Counted from the first letter of the stretch, positions 35,428 through 49,112 are shown. The stretch: DNA of 64,000 nt from Andrena cerasifolii (GCF_050908995.1 NC_135132.1:10163001-10227000); one strand, 5' to 3'. Made by a program: numbers and translations. The notes: generated by a model from the sequence alone, not told the origin.

Positions 35428-36155
35428 TTAAGGGGGTATACCCGTTTGAACCCTCGGAAAATGTATACATTTTGTGGATTTTTTTACAAGTCAACGGTTT
35501 GATGCAGATTTCCCGTTTTTTAACTATGTTTACATAGTATTATGAACTACTTATAAAAAAAGTTTCAGTTAAAAAACTATTGTTTTTCGGAAGTTACGGA
35601 TACATGTCCGAAAGTCTCTCGATTTTAGACGGCTAAACGGTGGCCCTAAAAACTCGCGCTACGTTCAACCAATTCACTTCCAATTTTGCATGCAGAATCA
35701 TAATAAGATTCCGCATCGTCCAACGAAGGCTTTTTTTATTTCGATTCCCCGTTTATTATTTATAAAGGAAAAAGGTGGATTTTTCTCTTAGAAAAATTTA
35801 ACTTTACCTTTGATCTCTCACCATTTCTTTATTTTTCAAAATTTTCAAAATCGCCTTCGTTGGACGATGCGGAATCTTATTATGATTCTGCATGCAAAAT
35901 TCGAAGTAAATTGGTTGAACGTAGCGCGAGTTTTTAGGGCCACCGTTTAGCCGTCTAAAATCGAGAGACTTTCGAACATGTATCCGTAACTTCCGAAAAA
36001 CAATAGTTTTTTAACTGAAACTTTTTTTATAAGTAGTTCATAATACTATGTAAACATAGTTAAAAAACGGGAAATCTGCATCAAACCGTCGACTTGTAAA
36101 AAAATTCACAAAATGTATACATTTTCCGAGGGTTCAAACGGGTATACCCCCTTAA
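35428..36155. mobile_element. 720-bp palindromic TTAA MITE
   Basis: TTAA at 35428-35431 and 36152-36155. The two arms, about 310 bp each, are almost perfect reverse complements, beginning GGGGGTATACCCGTTTGAAC, with a short AT-rich centre near 35750-35830. The arm similarity implies recent origin or gene conversion. Non-coding. Confidence 0.85.
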
Positions 36156-36845
36156 TCGCGTTCCTCCAAAAGCCACACTCCACATTTTCGATTAATCTCC
36201 ACAAACACTGCCGCCTCCTCGAATGAAATTATCCATTACGAGGCATTCCGCGATCGTCGCATGGAAGACGAGGCTCCAGAGAAAAATCAATGATTCCCTT
36301 TTAACTTCCAACGATTCGCAGCTGAACATCGAGCTAATTGTTTCAGCTTCATTAACGTGCATTATTAATGGAAAACCCGTTTCCCGGCGTGCTCAGTCCC
36401 CTCCTCTGCCCCCCCTCCCTTCGCGTGCCACTTAAGTGCACAGCAAATATTGACTCGCGTTGTACAGATAAGGAAGGAGCATATTTGGGGAAGGTTGAAA
36501 GGAGCTCGAGGCAGGCTTGGAGGGGGCATGCGCCACGGACCAAGTAGAGAGCACCATTTATGATTCACAATGCACGGTCGCCCCGTGTTCTCAATGATAG
36601 GCGCGCCGCTGAATGCATAACCGAAGAATTCCTATCCGCGAGGATCTAACAGGCTTCTCGCGTTAACTACCTCGACCATTGTCCCTGCGCCTCGGTGGGC
36701 GTGGGCACGCTTCGAAGCTGCCAACTTTTTATCGCGTCCCGTTCGAGAGATAGCGGGGAAAGTTCGCTGGGGATCCGCGCGGACTTCGATTCTCGGAAGG
36801 CTCGCCCGTCCGAATTCGAAGCCTTCTTCCGAGAATCGTCGCTCG

Positions 36846-36893
36846 GCGTTGAGGGGGGGGGGAGGAGGGGGGGGGGAGGAGGGGGACGGGCGA
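36846..36893 (+). repeat. G-rich tract with quadruplex potential
   Basis: Several runs of five or more G separated by A or AGGA on the plus strand, within a CpG-rich segment. Similar G or C runs lie at 37097-37111, 41738-41754 and 42225-42238. Confidence 0.7.
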
Positions 36894-39297
36894 CTCGACC
36901 GCCGCCTGGTCAGAGGACACCGACAAACAATGAGCACGTTTGCGCGACACGGCTACGCGAACGAACCAGTTCACTCGCGTGGATCCAGGCATTTTAATCG
37001 AATTATTCCGCTACGGCCCGTTCCCTCGATCCCATTTCAAAGAAACGATCGGAAGTCCGGCGTAACCGTGGCACGAAAGTTTATCGCCTCCAGTCCCACC
37101 CCCCCCCCCCCCTCGCCCTCCGCTCGGCTATCGGGGCCTCTGTGAAAGGTGTCTCGGCTCGGCACGGTGCAATTTCGTTTCGCCGGGACGTCGGACGGGT
37201 CGCGCATCGGAAGGGGCGACCGGAGGAGCCTGGAATCTGTGGCACACGGAACCGTGCGTTACCTATTGGGAATGGATCACTATGTACCGGGGGCTTGGCA
37301 CGACACGAGGCGACCGAGGCTACACGATTGTGTACGAAGTCTCACGAAAACGCTGCCACCAAGATGGCAGCTGGTACTGAACGTGCTCGGAAGAGTATAC
37401 CTCCTAATGTCACGCTCTATCAGTAGCTCTGCTTACACATACTTTCTGCTCCGACGATCCTAAGCTATTGCGTGGGGGATTCGAGGACTCGAATGAGTCG
37501 GGTTTCTCGCTTATTGTCATTTGTGTATTTATTCATTTTAGGACGAAGTCGTCGAGGCACAGAATGCAAAATAAAGCGATGAAGAAATCGCCGGATAGGC
37601 GACTGGAGTAGTCAGCAATCCTGGGATCCTCGCGCGTGCGAAGGTTAACGAGTAGGTTAGTCGAAGGTTCTAAGATTATTTCGCGCAAGGAGATAAAGAA
37701 CTTCGATTCCATTTAAATACGAATTACGGTAACTCGACTTATCGCGCTGCTCAGCGCGATTTTTGCTATCACTCGCGCTTTGTTCCTCGGATGCTCCGAA
37801 GTTTCTGTTTATTTTTACCCAGCCGCCCTAACGTTTGGGCCGTCGCCCACCAAGTCCACGCCCAAAATTCGGTCCTGGGAACATCGGAGGAGGAATCGGG
37901 TACTAGCTACCGCTCGATTACCCGCGAAACAAACGGCAGTTAAGACTCGTGTGGCTAAACGGAGACGGTTTTCGACGGGTTTATTCAGACCCCTTTAGGG
38001 CCCGCTTGTTTCGTCGCCTATCGTTTAAACTCGCCAACGCGTGTCGATGCGAGGCTGGACAGATTCCTATCAACGCCATTGTGAATGATTTGTCAGCGTT
38101 ACGGCCACGGACGCAAACAGATCTTCGCGCGACGCCTGCCTGAAAACATCCGCTTTTTCGCTGGATGCCCGAGCCAGGACACCTCCTCGTATTCCTGAAG
38201 CGTGACGCATACAGTGTTATTACGTCACGAATCTTGGCTGGATGGCCGATCGATACGTGGGCTCGTATTATCATCCACGACAAAAACCTCGACTCACGCT
38301 GCTCTAATTCCTCGCCCCAGCGTCCAACCCCTCGTTTATAAACCGACAGGATAAAACAAACGTTTTCTGTCCAATTGGCAAGTAATTGCGTGGACGTTTG
38401 CGGTAACCCAGTTAACCAGCCCAGGGTTAACGAGGACCTGCGTCACCGCGTTAATGGGTAATATTAATTTAATATCGGACTCGGTGGAACGCGTCCTATT
38501 GAAGCCATCAACGGCTGTATAAATACTCAGGGCGTCAAGTGTACCGGACATAGGCTCTCGCGCGCGCGTTTCTCGCCCAGCGAAAGTGTTACAGCGCGAA
38601 CGTAACAATCGTGACACCATTATGCGCGACTTAATGCGCCGCCCGCGGTTAAGATTAGAAGCAGAATGCTAAATAAACCGTTAAACCGCCAATAAGGTTA
38701 ATTCACATCAGGCGTGTCAATGAACAGGAAATTAAAAGCGCCCTCTATCCTTTCCTTCGTCCTTTCCCGGCTCGCGCGGAGACGGGCGTCGATCGTAAGG
38801 AGCCTCCGCTCCCGGCTCCTCGTCCTTGCCGCCAGATGTCGCTGCCGCACCGACGTGTAGCGGTCAGGAATTAAATTACTCGCGCTGCGAACCTTCTTAA
38901 AGATTTTTTTCACCGTCTTCCACTCATCGCGGCGACTTTCCATTAAACTCTCGCTAAACGAGAATCCTTCGGAGTCCGGGGATACTTCGAGCTGTTTAAC
39001 GCAGTGTTTATTGATTAAGTGAAATCGATACAGGCAGATTCAAAATTGCCGCGCGGAGCTGCCCCTTGGAGTTGATGCTCCGCCGGGCTTGGCTGTACGA
39101 GGCGAAGTCTGGGTTTATCTGGCACTCCGGGATTACAGGGACACTGGCGAAATTAAGGGAAGTTTGTCGGACGCAATTGCGTTCAAAAGTTTGGTTAAAT
39201 TGAAGCTGAACTTGGGGTGCGGAATGGAAACTTCCAGGGGATTGAAATGGAGTTTGACGAACCGGGGGCACGATTAAAGAACACTCGTGTACAGAAT

Positions 39298-39432
39298 TGG
39301 ACTTTACCCGAATAAATTTTTAGTTAAAAATAATAAAATATAAATAAAAATACGTTATATAATAAATCCGCGAAAAATATAATAAGAATAAATAAAAATA
39401 AATTATATAATAAATAAAAAAACTTATTTAAA
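39298..39432. repeat. AT-rich ATAAA repeat tract
   Basis: Imperfect ATAAA/AATAAA units over about 130 bp, very AT-rich against GC-balanced flanks. The many AATAAA words are not taken as poly(A) signals. Confidence 0.65.
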
Positions 39433-40454
39433 AATTCAACTCTGCTGGGGTGTCTCGAGGAGTTGGAAGATTATCCACCGCCCCGAATTTCCACAGTGGT
39501 GTCTGTGGTTGCTTAGGTATATTTGGGGGGGTTGTTTCTGAGTTTGCAAAATCGAGGAGCGGCGAGTGAGGTTGGTATCGATGGCAAAGTGGCCGGCGGA
39601 AATTCGATAAAAAGGAATTTCTCCAGAGGAGCTCCCTCCCCGTCGAGACTCGATCTGATACGACGTAAATTGCACCACTGTTCGAGAGATATCGAGGTCT
39701 AACGAAATTCTGATAAAACGTGCATCGCTCTGGAACGCCCGGGTGGGAACGAATATCTATATTTAATTATCGCGCGCAGTCTTGGGGCGGCAGATATTTT
39801 CATTAACCGCGCGTGCGTTACATACTCTTTCGAAATGCTGAGTTTAATAAGATTCCTCCGGCGGCAGGAATTCGGTTAACAGGAAGGGCACTCGGGAGCC
39901 TAGAGAATTTAGGGAATTCCCCGGCGCAGTATTTATAGCGGCTGCACTATTTATAGTGTCCCTTCGGGCTGACGTATGGCCACTTGCAGGTCGAGAACGA
40001 TTTCTCCTGACGTTAATACACAATGTCTCCCGAACTCGTCAAATTAACAACTCCTCCAAGTTCACGGACTTTTTTTTTCTCGTCGAAGTTCCCGGTCTTG
40101 ACCTCCACGACTATTAGGACACCTGTTGTATTGGCACCTGTGACGTTTCATTCGGGTCGCATACTTCTCGCTGTAATTTAACATCGTTCACAAATCCTAA
40201 TTTCTCGTTTATTAATGTCAGCGACGGGTTTGGAGATTTCGCGCCCCTAGGCTAACAAGCGCCTGCCGCCCCTCCCGCGAAATATCATCAAATATTTTAA
40301 TTTGAAAGAGTTATTTTAAAATTAATTCAATTTCACAACTTACATATGAATTATTGCCAATTTGCAAGATAAAGAAAAAAGTGACTTGTTTTTAAAGTTT
40401 CTTCGCTCAAAATTTTCCACCCCAGGCTGCAGCCTACTTACAAGGGAAGGTACC

Positions 40455-40860
40455 GAACCCGAAAATTCAAAAAGTTCTGAAATTTTGTAAATATGTAGGG
40501 GATTTCCTTCTGATTACAACGCAATTTTTGTTTGCTGCCCAAATTCACTCGAAGGAGGTGGAATTAACCCCTGAAAATTCGGCTATTTTGTGATTTTATG
40601 TTATAACTCGCGAACTGTAAGGGATGCAAAAAAAGTTCCAAGACAAAAGTTACTTCTTTTAATTAGTTCTATTATTTGGTACAAAAATTATTTTACAGTT
40701 CACAAGTTATAACACAAAATCGGAAAATAACCAGATTTTTAGGGGTGAATTACACCCCTTAGAGTGAATTTGGGCAGCGGACAAAAATTGCGTTGTAATC
40801 AGGAGGAAATTCCCTACATATTCGCAAAGTTTCAGAATTTCTTTAATTTCCTGGATCAGG
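40455..40860. mobile_element. Palindromic foldback element, about 400 bp
   Basis: The left arm (with GATTACAACGCAATTTTTGT near 40516) recurs inverted near 40778-40800. The arms are about 185 bp with scattered mismatches and the centre is near 40655. Boundaries are approximate and no clear target duplication was found. Confidence 0.65.
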
Positions 40861-42015
40861 ATGTTAGCCTCTATACAAATCCGCCCCTGACCAATGTATT
40901 ACTTGTACCGAAGCTCCTTCACAATTTTAAATAACTAATACCCATCGATAATAGATAAAAATAATTTTTAATTTTTAAAAGTCTCAATATTAAACCGTAA
41001 TAATTAAACGAACCGAATTTTATTTCCCAACGCTCGTTTCTCGTAAACGTATGATATTGTGTAACTTATAACGTATGATGTGTACCTCTACAAATCCCGC
41101 ATAAGGTTAAACCACCAAATAAATTTTCACTAAATTTCCAAGGTCTCGCAATTACTCCGCACAGAGTTTCTACCCTAATACTCGCGAACAGCGGGGTGTA
41201 GAGTTTCCTAGAGTCAATATACCTGCAAACGAGGCAGGAAGCTCCTAAAAACATTCGCCCCGCAGTTATACCTCGGTCTCTAAGTGGGTGTAAAGGCACC
41301 TGCGAGCAGGCAGCCTGCATTACACCGTTGCGTCACCGCGACGAAGGCGATAAATAATTTTGCACGCCGCCCAGGCTACGGGTCATCGAAGTAACCTAGC
41401 CCCTGATGAATTCTTAACAATAAACACCGAGACAGTCCAAATATAGCTCTGCCGATTGAATCACCGCGTGGACAGCCACGAAAACCCCTGGCGGGCACCA
41501 AAAAAACCAAAGCTGCGAACGACGACGGCTACGATTACACGGTAAAAATCGCGGAGCACCGTTGGCGCGGCGCCGTGCACTCCCGTCGGAGAGCAGATGA
41601 ATGTTATATACGCCACTGGATTATACGGTATTGATCGGTATCGAAGCCCTTAGTAATAATAAGCGGTGTCCTTGATTTCGCTTTGTTGGTCTTCCATAAC
41701 GGGTTACGAATCGAGACGCGAGTGGCGAGACGGGGCGGGCGGGGGGGGGGGGGGAGCGAAGGAGACCGAGAAAAGGGGGACCGAACGAAGGGCATCGGGC
41801 GGCTCGATGTGCCGGTGTTCCACGAAAATTCTCGTCGCGCGGAAGGGGGCGCGACCGGCGGGCACCGGCGGAGCGAGGACGGGAAATGGGTCACGAAAGA
41901 CAGCGCAAAAATAATTCCGAGCTATCGATCCCTATCAACTATGTGCCCCGCGTTAAGGACACTAGTGCACGCCGAAGAGGCCTCGAGATGTATTGGATAT
42001 TGCACTTTAAAGCTT

Positions 42016-42043
42016 ACTCTCTCTCTCTCTCTCTCTCTCTCTT
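42016..42043 (+). repeat. (CT)n microsatellite
   Basis: Thirteen or so CT units. A similar run lies at 29573-29592. Confidence 0.85.
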
Positions 42044-43034
42044 CACACGCCGCGCGGCGCAACGTAAACCGGGCAGTGTCTCTCAAGCGTCTTTGTCCCG
42101 CCTCGACACTTCACCGGGGACCCGGCGAAGTTTACCCTTGTTCAAACCGATGGAACAGCAACAAAGAGGACGGGAAAAGGCAAATACACTCGGGCATAAT
42201 TGAGCCGGCCACTCGTACCAATTACTGGGGGGGGGGGGTCGAGACCGGTTCCCTGCGTTTCTTTTTGTTTTTTGTTTTCAAGTTTCACTTTCAAAGGAAT
42301 CCTCGGAACCCTCTCCCACCTCTGCTCGCGGCGCGAGGCTGGGAAACCTTGAGAATCATGCGAGTCAGGTAATCACACGGCTTCTGTGGAGTATACCGCG
42401 GGGACGCCGATTATAATCACGGGCTAATTGATAATTGATCGACGTTACGCGTTTTAAATGGCTTTCCTTAATAAGTGGAACGACCAAGGTCGGGCGTGTG
42501 TAGGGTGTCCTGGAGATGGAAGTGGGTCAGGTTGCGCGTGGTGATCGGTAAATAAACGGCGGAGGGGTGGCTTCTTTTTTTTTTCTCTTCTTCATTTTTT
42601 TTTTTTTTTTTTTTTTATGGAAGTTGATTCCCTGGTGCCTCCGGCGTGGCGTTGTTAACGGTGCGAGGGAAGCTATCCGGCAACAGGGCACCGCCAGGGT
42701 TGAAAGTTTGCAGCGGTACGAACCTAGTTGCGGCGAGCCACTAGTCCCCGAAGCGTCTTCGGTGCTAGGACGCGTTTCACGGGCCACTCACGTGCAACGG
42801 AACGCGAGGCTCGATTAACTTTTCATCCGGGCGAGCAACCACGTCGGGCCGCTGAATATTGACCACCCGTTGGAATATTAAGAAACCCTCGATTTATCAA
42901 CTTCTACGCCGCCGCCGGGCCCTCAAGTTTCAGTAATAATAATAGTAACGACGATACACAAAATACAAAATTAGGGCGATGTTTTAACAAAATGTATCTT
43001 TTATAATTCTTATTTTTTTCGTGTCTTCAATTAA

Positions 43035-43378
43035 TAGGTACTAATTATCAGTATTGTTAATAACAATTTACAACAACCGAATGTAACCAGAATTTTTTTT
43101 CCATCGATACTGATTAGCGGTGACCAAAATAAAATTCGGAAATCAATGAATAGGTACTAATTATCAATATTGTTAATAATAATTTACAACAATCGAATGT
43201 AACCAGAATTTTTTTTCTATCGATACTGATTAGCGGTGACCAAAATAAAATTCGGAAATCAATGAATAGGTACTAATTATCAATATTGTTAATAACAATT
43301 TACAACAACCGAATGTAACCAGAATTTTTTTTTCTATCGATACTGATTAGCGGTGACCAAAATAAAATTCGGGACATC
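43035..43378. repeat. Tandem repeat, three copies of a 116-bp unit
   Basis: Units starting TAGGTACTAATTATC at 43035, 43151 and 43267, highly similar to each other. A degenerate partial fourth copy (CGATAATGGTTACTGGTAGCC) follows to about 43405. Each unit contains CGATACTGATTAGCGGTGAC. Confidence 0.9.
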
Positions 43379-44569
43379 GATAATGGTTACTGGTAGCCAA
43401 AAACAATTTTAATAGTCGTAATCAGAAGAATTTCATTTTCTGAAAAATTTGAGATTTAATGAAACAGGTTTGCAATTTTCACGGAATGACTTTTCTCCAA
43501 CAAATTTTTAAGCTAACTGTTATTTTGGACCTCTGTTTGAAACGCAATCCTAATGGCACCCTCGCAGGGGGCCATAAACGTGAAACGAGGAAGGTTTTGC
43601 AAGTGTTTCGAGTGCGGGGATTTATTGGTACGCGACGATAGCGTTTGCGGCGGGCTCGAAGAGCTTATCCCGGCAATGATGTATACACATTTAAAGATTA
43701 CGATGATTTACGTGAATTAAGAGACTTGGCAGACATTCGCGTTAAGTGTCCGCGCCCGCGAGGAGTGCCAAAGTGCCAACAGACGAGACAGTGAGTCGAC
43801 GTGCGTCCACCTTTTTGGGTCCATTCGATCGATACCTCCCGGTGGCCCCCGAGTCTCTCCCAATTTCGCGGAATCCCTTTACGGAGCGAAACAGCTCCTC
43901 CTACTTAGAATTTCGGAATGGCGGAGGAAGCGTTATCAGCTATCGATCACGGATACCTAGCAGCTGCGACTCGTCGTGTTTACCATTCCAAACGACTGCC
44001 ATCCATCCCCGGCGATTTATCATTTCGAGCCGCGAGCTCTTCGATCCTTAGATTAAACAAAGATCACGGGAATCGGGGGATAAAACGGGCCCCCATTTCC
44101 TTGAAGGGGTTCGCGACATTTGCCGGAGATAAGGGAAGGTAACCGCGAGAAATACGAGGCGCCACGTATTCCTAATTCCGCGCGTAAAATCTGGAATAAG
44201 GATGCCTCGGTTGTTCCGTGGAATAATTCCCAGCGGTATCGTCTTTGACCTATTTGCCGGAGGACTTTTACGATCGCTGGATTTAAAGCCGAGGGGATAT
44301 GAGAAATAGAGGATCCGGAGCACGGCGATAAATGTCGCTGCCACGCACAGACTTACGAATAGAAAAGTTTCGAATAACAGCGAAGGAAGCACCCTCCTCC
44401 TTCGGCAGGGCGATACACAATTGCCGTACAAAAGTGGCTTAAAGCCAACGCGAAAGCGATATTTCATTCCGATGGGGTATCGCGAAACTTTCGAACCATT
44501 TGCCTTGGACGCTCAAACGGCACGGCGATACCGCGCACGTACATTAACCAAATAATGCTTCGATCGATG

Positions 44570-44720
44570 TACAGGCGGATGAAAAAGTGGTGGTCCTCTG
44601 GCTTCGTCGACGAACTCTGTTCGTTGGAAGGCGGAGGCGTTTAAAGGGAACAAGCTGTTCTCCCCGGGCTGCGGATTCACCCCCTCAAAGCAGGGACCAC
44701 CACTTTTTATACACCCTGTA
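44570..44720. mobile_element. mariner-like MITE, 147 bp
   Basis: TA at 44570-44571 and 44719-44720. The body begins CAGGCGGATGAAAAAGTGGTGGTCC and ends in the inverted form (GGACCACCACTTTTTATACACCCTG). TA duplications and CAGG..TG ends suit Tc1/mariner-type elements. Too short to code. Confidence 0.75.
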
Positions 44721-45539
44721 CAATTTGCACCGAGCTCGCGGCCCGAAAGAAACTAAATTAGCGCGCTTAAAATTCACCTGTTTTGTGATTTTTACCGATT
44801 ATTTGAGAGGCTAGCTTACAAGCTAGATACATCTTGATAAAAGAACAGTGCACAGGGGTACAGCGATTAATAGGTAAGCTCGAGGTAACGCTGTGAATCG
44901 GCTTCAAACGCGAAGAGCCTCCTCTCCCGAGGAGGCTCACTGTTATCAGCCAATTTCGCGCTTCACTTACGCGCCAACAAAAAAAATCTCATCGATTCTC
45001 GTGCAGCAGAGCCGACAGTTGTTAGCAACGCCCCAGAATAACTATCTTATCAGCGATGCAACCCAAAAATGCAGAACATCACACAATTGCCAATCCCCTT
45101 CTTTTAAGAGGGATTCTCGTGGAACAGCCCCCCAAAGTAACCGATATTTATGAATTTTTGTTTAGAATACTACTGTTAATAATCGATTAAACTCTATTGG
45201 GATATAAGGAGGCACATTTAAACTTGCAGAATTTTTTCTTATTTACTATTAATTATTGTCACAGTCACAGATTGCAAAAAAAAATTCTTAAAGTCAGACA
45301 GTTTACACCGAGACAGAACATACAATTTTATTATTAGTTTTTATTTATAATACTTTTTTCATCGATACGAAGTAAATTTATCGGACGAAAAAAGTTGCCA
45401 TTTTTTTCAACCGTTATAACAGATTCAAATTTTAAATTCTTTTTCCTCAAACTAGAGTCAATCCCAGCGTAAACTTGTTTTTTGCAAACAGAATACTCAC
45501 AGGTGCTACACGTGCCGCCGACAAATTATTTGAAAATTA

Positions 45540-45580
45540 TAAAAGGGAGTAGCGCCTCGAAAAAGGTTGAGAAACACTGC
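45540..45580. mobile_element. Solo hAT terminus
   Basis: GGTTGAGAAACACTG is the reverse complement of a typical hAT end (CAGTGTTTCTCAACC) and resembles the end of the 33.2-33.7 kb MITE. No matching left end was found nearby, so this is a truncated remnant. Confidence 0.5.
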
Positions 45581-46152
45581 ATTAGTATAAAAAAAAAACC
45601 CAGCCAACCCGAAGTCAATGAGTAAAATCGCGTCGAGCCTCTCCCGAGGCAGAGCTTCGGCCATTCCCCCAATTCTGCCTATAAAAGGCGCATTTCCAAA
45701 GAAGCTGGTCGCGAGTCCTGCCGCGAGAGCGTTTGCATCGAAGCAGCCTCGTTCTAGCCAGCTTCCTACGTTCGACTCGAGACAGCCTGTATCTAGCTCG
45801 CGGGAGAAGGTGTGTTACCGCTGCGAGTGCAGGTTTCCAGGGAGCGCGAGGCGATCCGCCGGGCCGAGCTGCGAAAATAGCTCGCAGCTCCTGCGGGCAG
45901 GAAGACAACGGCGGTATATCCGTCGGCGAGGATCGCCGCGGAAGGAGAAAAACCATGGTCCGAGGCAGGAGGGCTAACGATGCATTACACAGCGGTAAAG
46001 TTTCGCCTCGAAAAAGTTAATCGCCCGCCCCGGTGGCTTTATTTCTGGACGCGGCCGCACGCTCGGCCGGTCTCGCACACGTGTCTAGTTATTTTTAATC
46101 CACCATGATGCGTGCCAGCCCTCGCGCGAGACTGCTGCGCGTCGGCAAGCTA

Positions 46153-46172
46153 GATACACCACGCGCGCGCGC
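46153..46172. repeat. (CG)n run
   Basis: Alternating CG of about 17 nt in a CpG-rich region, a potential Z-DNA former. Confidence 0.75.
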
Positions 46173-49100
46173 GCGCTTCCTGGTAAAATCTCGCTCGGCG
46201 AGGAGCAGCGTGTTACCGGGGGAGGGGAAGGCGGCACGTGCGTGCCGATCGAGCCCCGAGCGATTAGCGCGGTAGGGGAACGGGCATTTTTCAAAAAGGG
46301 TGGACCGAGTGGGCGGGCCGCGCGGCGGGGCGTCCCCGGGTCGCCGCGGTTTTCAGAGGGGCTGGGTTTGGTGTCCGGGAAGTGAATACACTTCCTGGTG
46401 GGGCTTTTGTCCACAGATATATGGCGGGTCGATAAATTCGAGGCACGTGCGCCAACGTCACGATCGAATCTCCGGCAATTACCGCGGGAAAGGAAGGATC
46501 CGCCGCAAGACCGTTGTAGCTTGAAACGGGGGAGTGTAGGTTTTGAATTATTCGCGCGGCGGGGCCTTGAATCGCGCACTTGAAGATAGCCTGGTCGACT
46601 AGTTTCCTAGTTAGGGGCCATTCTTCAATTACGTAAGGGTAATTTCAGATATTTATTCACCCCTTCCTCCCTCGATAGAAAAGATCCCACCTTCCCAGTG
46701 GCGGATCTAAGAAAAAAGGCCCAGGTGGAAAACGTTCTGTGGGGCCCATTTCTTTGAGAAGATGAAGAGGTTGTTTACTAAACACGGGTAGTAGTACGAA
46801 AAAAATTTAGTGTTTGGATATCTATATGTAATCATAATTTTTTTTTTGGTCATGAGGCCCTGCTGGGACCTTTTGCGCAGGGGCCTAGGCGGCAACTATA
46901 GGGGAACGTCGTGCAGTACCGATCGCTCTAAGTTTTTTTTGTTATATCTTGGGGTAGAGTCGATAAAAATCAGAAATTCAAAAACGTGTTTGTAGTATAG
47001 CTGGAACTTCATAAGAGGGAAATTATTGTTGTGAAATTTAATAATAAGAATTGTAAAAAAACAATATGACCCCGAAATAGGTTATAGAGAATTGTGATTT
47101 GCATTCGTTAATACAAATAAACTGCTAATAGCTGGTCGAAGAAGCGAGAACTAGCTTTGGTCGGCACTGTAAGCTGGTCGGTATTGCACGACCCTCCCCT
47201 ACTCAACAGCCACCCCGTTAAATCACTGACTTCCACTCTCGGTATAAAAATTCGAAAGATTTTATATTCCAATCCCTCCCTTCCCTAGGTAATATTTGTT
47301 AATTGCCTTTTTCAGTTATTAAAATACTCTTAAAGGTTTATATAATTCCAATAGCCCATAAAATAGAGTTTAAAAAATTTTAAAAAGCCCCAAAAAGTCT
47401 TACGTAATTTTAGGACGACCCCTCAGGAGGTTTTTTTTTTAGAATCTGCCGCAGAGCTTCTGTATAAGGGCGCAACGTTTCTGTTTTATTCGACCAGCGA
47501 CGTCACGTGATTTTCAATCTAAATTCTGATACTCCCGAGACACAGACGTCTCGATAAAACATGTATACGACGGAGTCGAGCGAAGTACAGACGGAAAAGG
47601 GTTTCGGGCGTGGGAAAGTTGAGAGGAGCCGACAGACATTTGTTCGAATTGATAGGAAGTTTTCCTCGAGGGGATCGTTCACCTTGCCGCCGGGTCGACA
47701 ATGGCAATCCGCGAAGAAGTATTCTGGAATCACCGGCGGCGGTTATTGCTTCTCCTCTAAGAAAACAAATTCGCGGAACGATCAAGTTGGGCAAAACGCG
47801 GGGCAGAGTATTTCCCTGTGAATCACGAGGCCAGTTTATAAAAATATCGGCGTTCCACGGCCCCGTGTTCCGAGGAGGGGCACGTTTCCCGGGAAACGAT
47901 AAATTCCCGAAAATCGTTGCGCCGCGACGAGTTGGGAATTGCAGATTATCTTTAACAACCGGGGAAGAAAGGCCCGGCGGACTATTCCTGGTGCGGTTTA
48001 CGCGCCGGAACGGGGGGACACGGAAAAGAGCCGCGCGAATTACCACCGGCGATCTTTCCGCGTCAGCTCCGCCAGATTAATTTCACTTTTCCACCCCGTT
48101 GCACCCTGTACATTTTCCCCTCAATTTCCTATCACGAGTCACAAGACACCGGCCGCCTTGCGATTCTTTCCACGCTGCCGCCGTCGATATAGGTCGATAG
48201 GTCGATATACTCATGGCTGCCGTTTAACCTTCCGTCGAGAAAAAAAAAGAAAAAAAAAAAAATAGGCGCACGAAACATCAAGCCGGTCCCTAAACAACTC
48301 CGCGCGCCTAGTTGCTTTCTTCTCCTCTATTTACCGCGTAAATTACCACCCACGCGCCGGCGTATAGATCCCTATGATATCAAACACACTGAAAGCTACG
48401 GACCATCCAACTTCCTAAACCACGTATCTGACATCGGCCCTGCCGCTCCGCTGTGTCAACAAACGCGAGACGACGCCAGCTAAAGCGTTACCAAAAACCC
48501 GATATCGAGCGTTCCCGTCTACGGTGCCGTCGAATGTGGGCCAAATCTGCGATCCAAGGGACGAGCGAGCGAGGGGAGAGAGGGGGTTAGAAAGAGTAGG
48601 GGGACGGTGTTTAAAGTGGCACGTTTTCGAGTCACAGCGATTTCCACGTGCGTAATTAGCTTCGACGGGGGTATCGATCGGTCGCGGTGGCCGGTTTCGT
48701 CGGAGGCCCCGCGAGTAAGTGTCAAAGGTTGAGTACACTTCCTTGCAAGTGAGTCTAGGTCAGCCGTATTGGGTCGATACTATGAAAGCGGGACAAAGAC
48801 GAGGACGGAGAACGACCGGTGCTGGAGGGAGCGAGACAGGCGCGGGTGGGGGGAGAGAGAGAGAGAGAAAGAGAGCCTTCGATGTATTTCAGGACAAAGC
48901 GAATCGGGGAGCAAAGGCGTGCGCCCTGTGGGGAAGGTGGAGGGGGAGCAGGCGACGCGCGCGCCAGTGGCGGGAGGCAGGGGAATTTTATGCACGATTA
49001 TTCCGACGAGAATGGCTGAGTTAAAGGGGCCCCCGGGCCACGCGAATCTGACTAATCGTCAGAGAATCCGATACGCCGTGTCCGAAGTTCAGAAGCCGGG

Positions 49101-49112
49101 CTATAAAAGGGA
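49101..49112 (+). promoter_or_regulatory. TATA-box-like sequence
   Basis: GGCTATAAAAGGG is a near-ideal TATA box inside a CpG-rich, GA-rich segment. No downstream gene is recognised on the plus strand, so function is uncertain. Confidence 0.25.

Noticed and set aside
39298..39432. Cluster of AATAAA poly(A) signals
   Set aside because: Simple AT-rich repeat; no coding exon ends nearby on either strand.
43035..43378. CRISPR-like array
   Set aside because: Head-to-tail 116-bp units without distinct spacers in a eukaryotic genome; an ordinary tandem repeat.
47519..48046. 175-codon minus-strand frame and overlapping plus-strand frames
   Set aside because: Multiple overlapping open frames in GC-rich DNA; no conserved motif.
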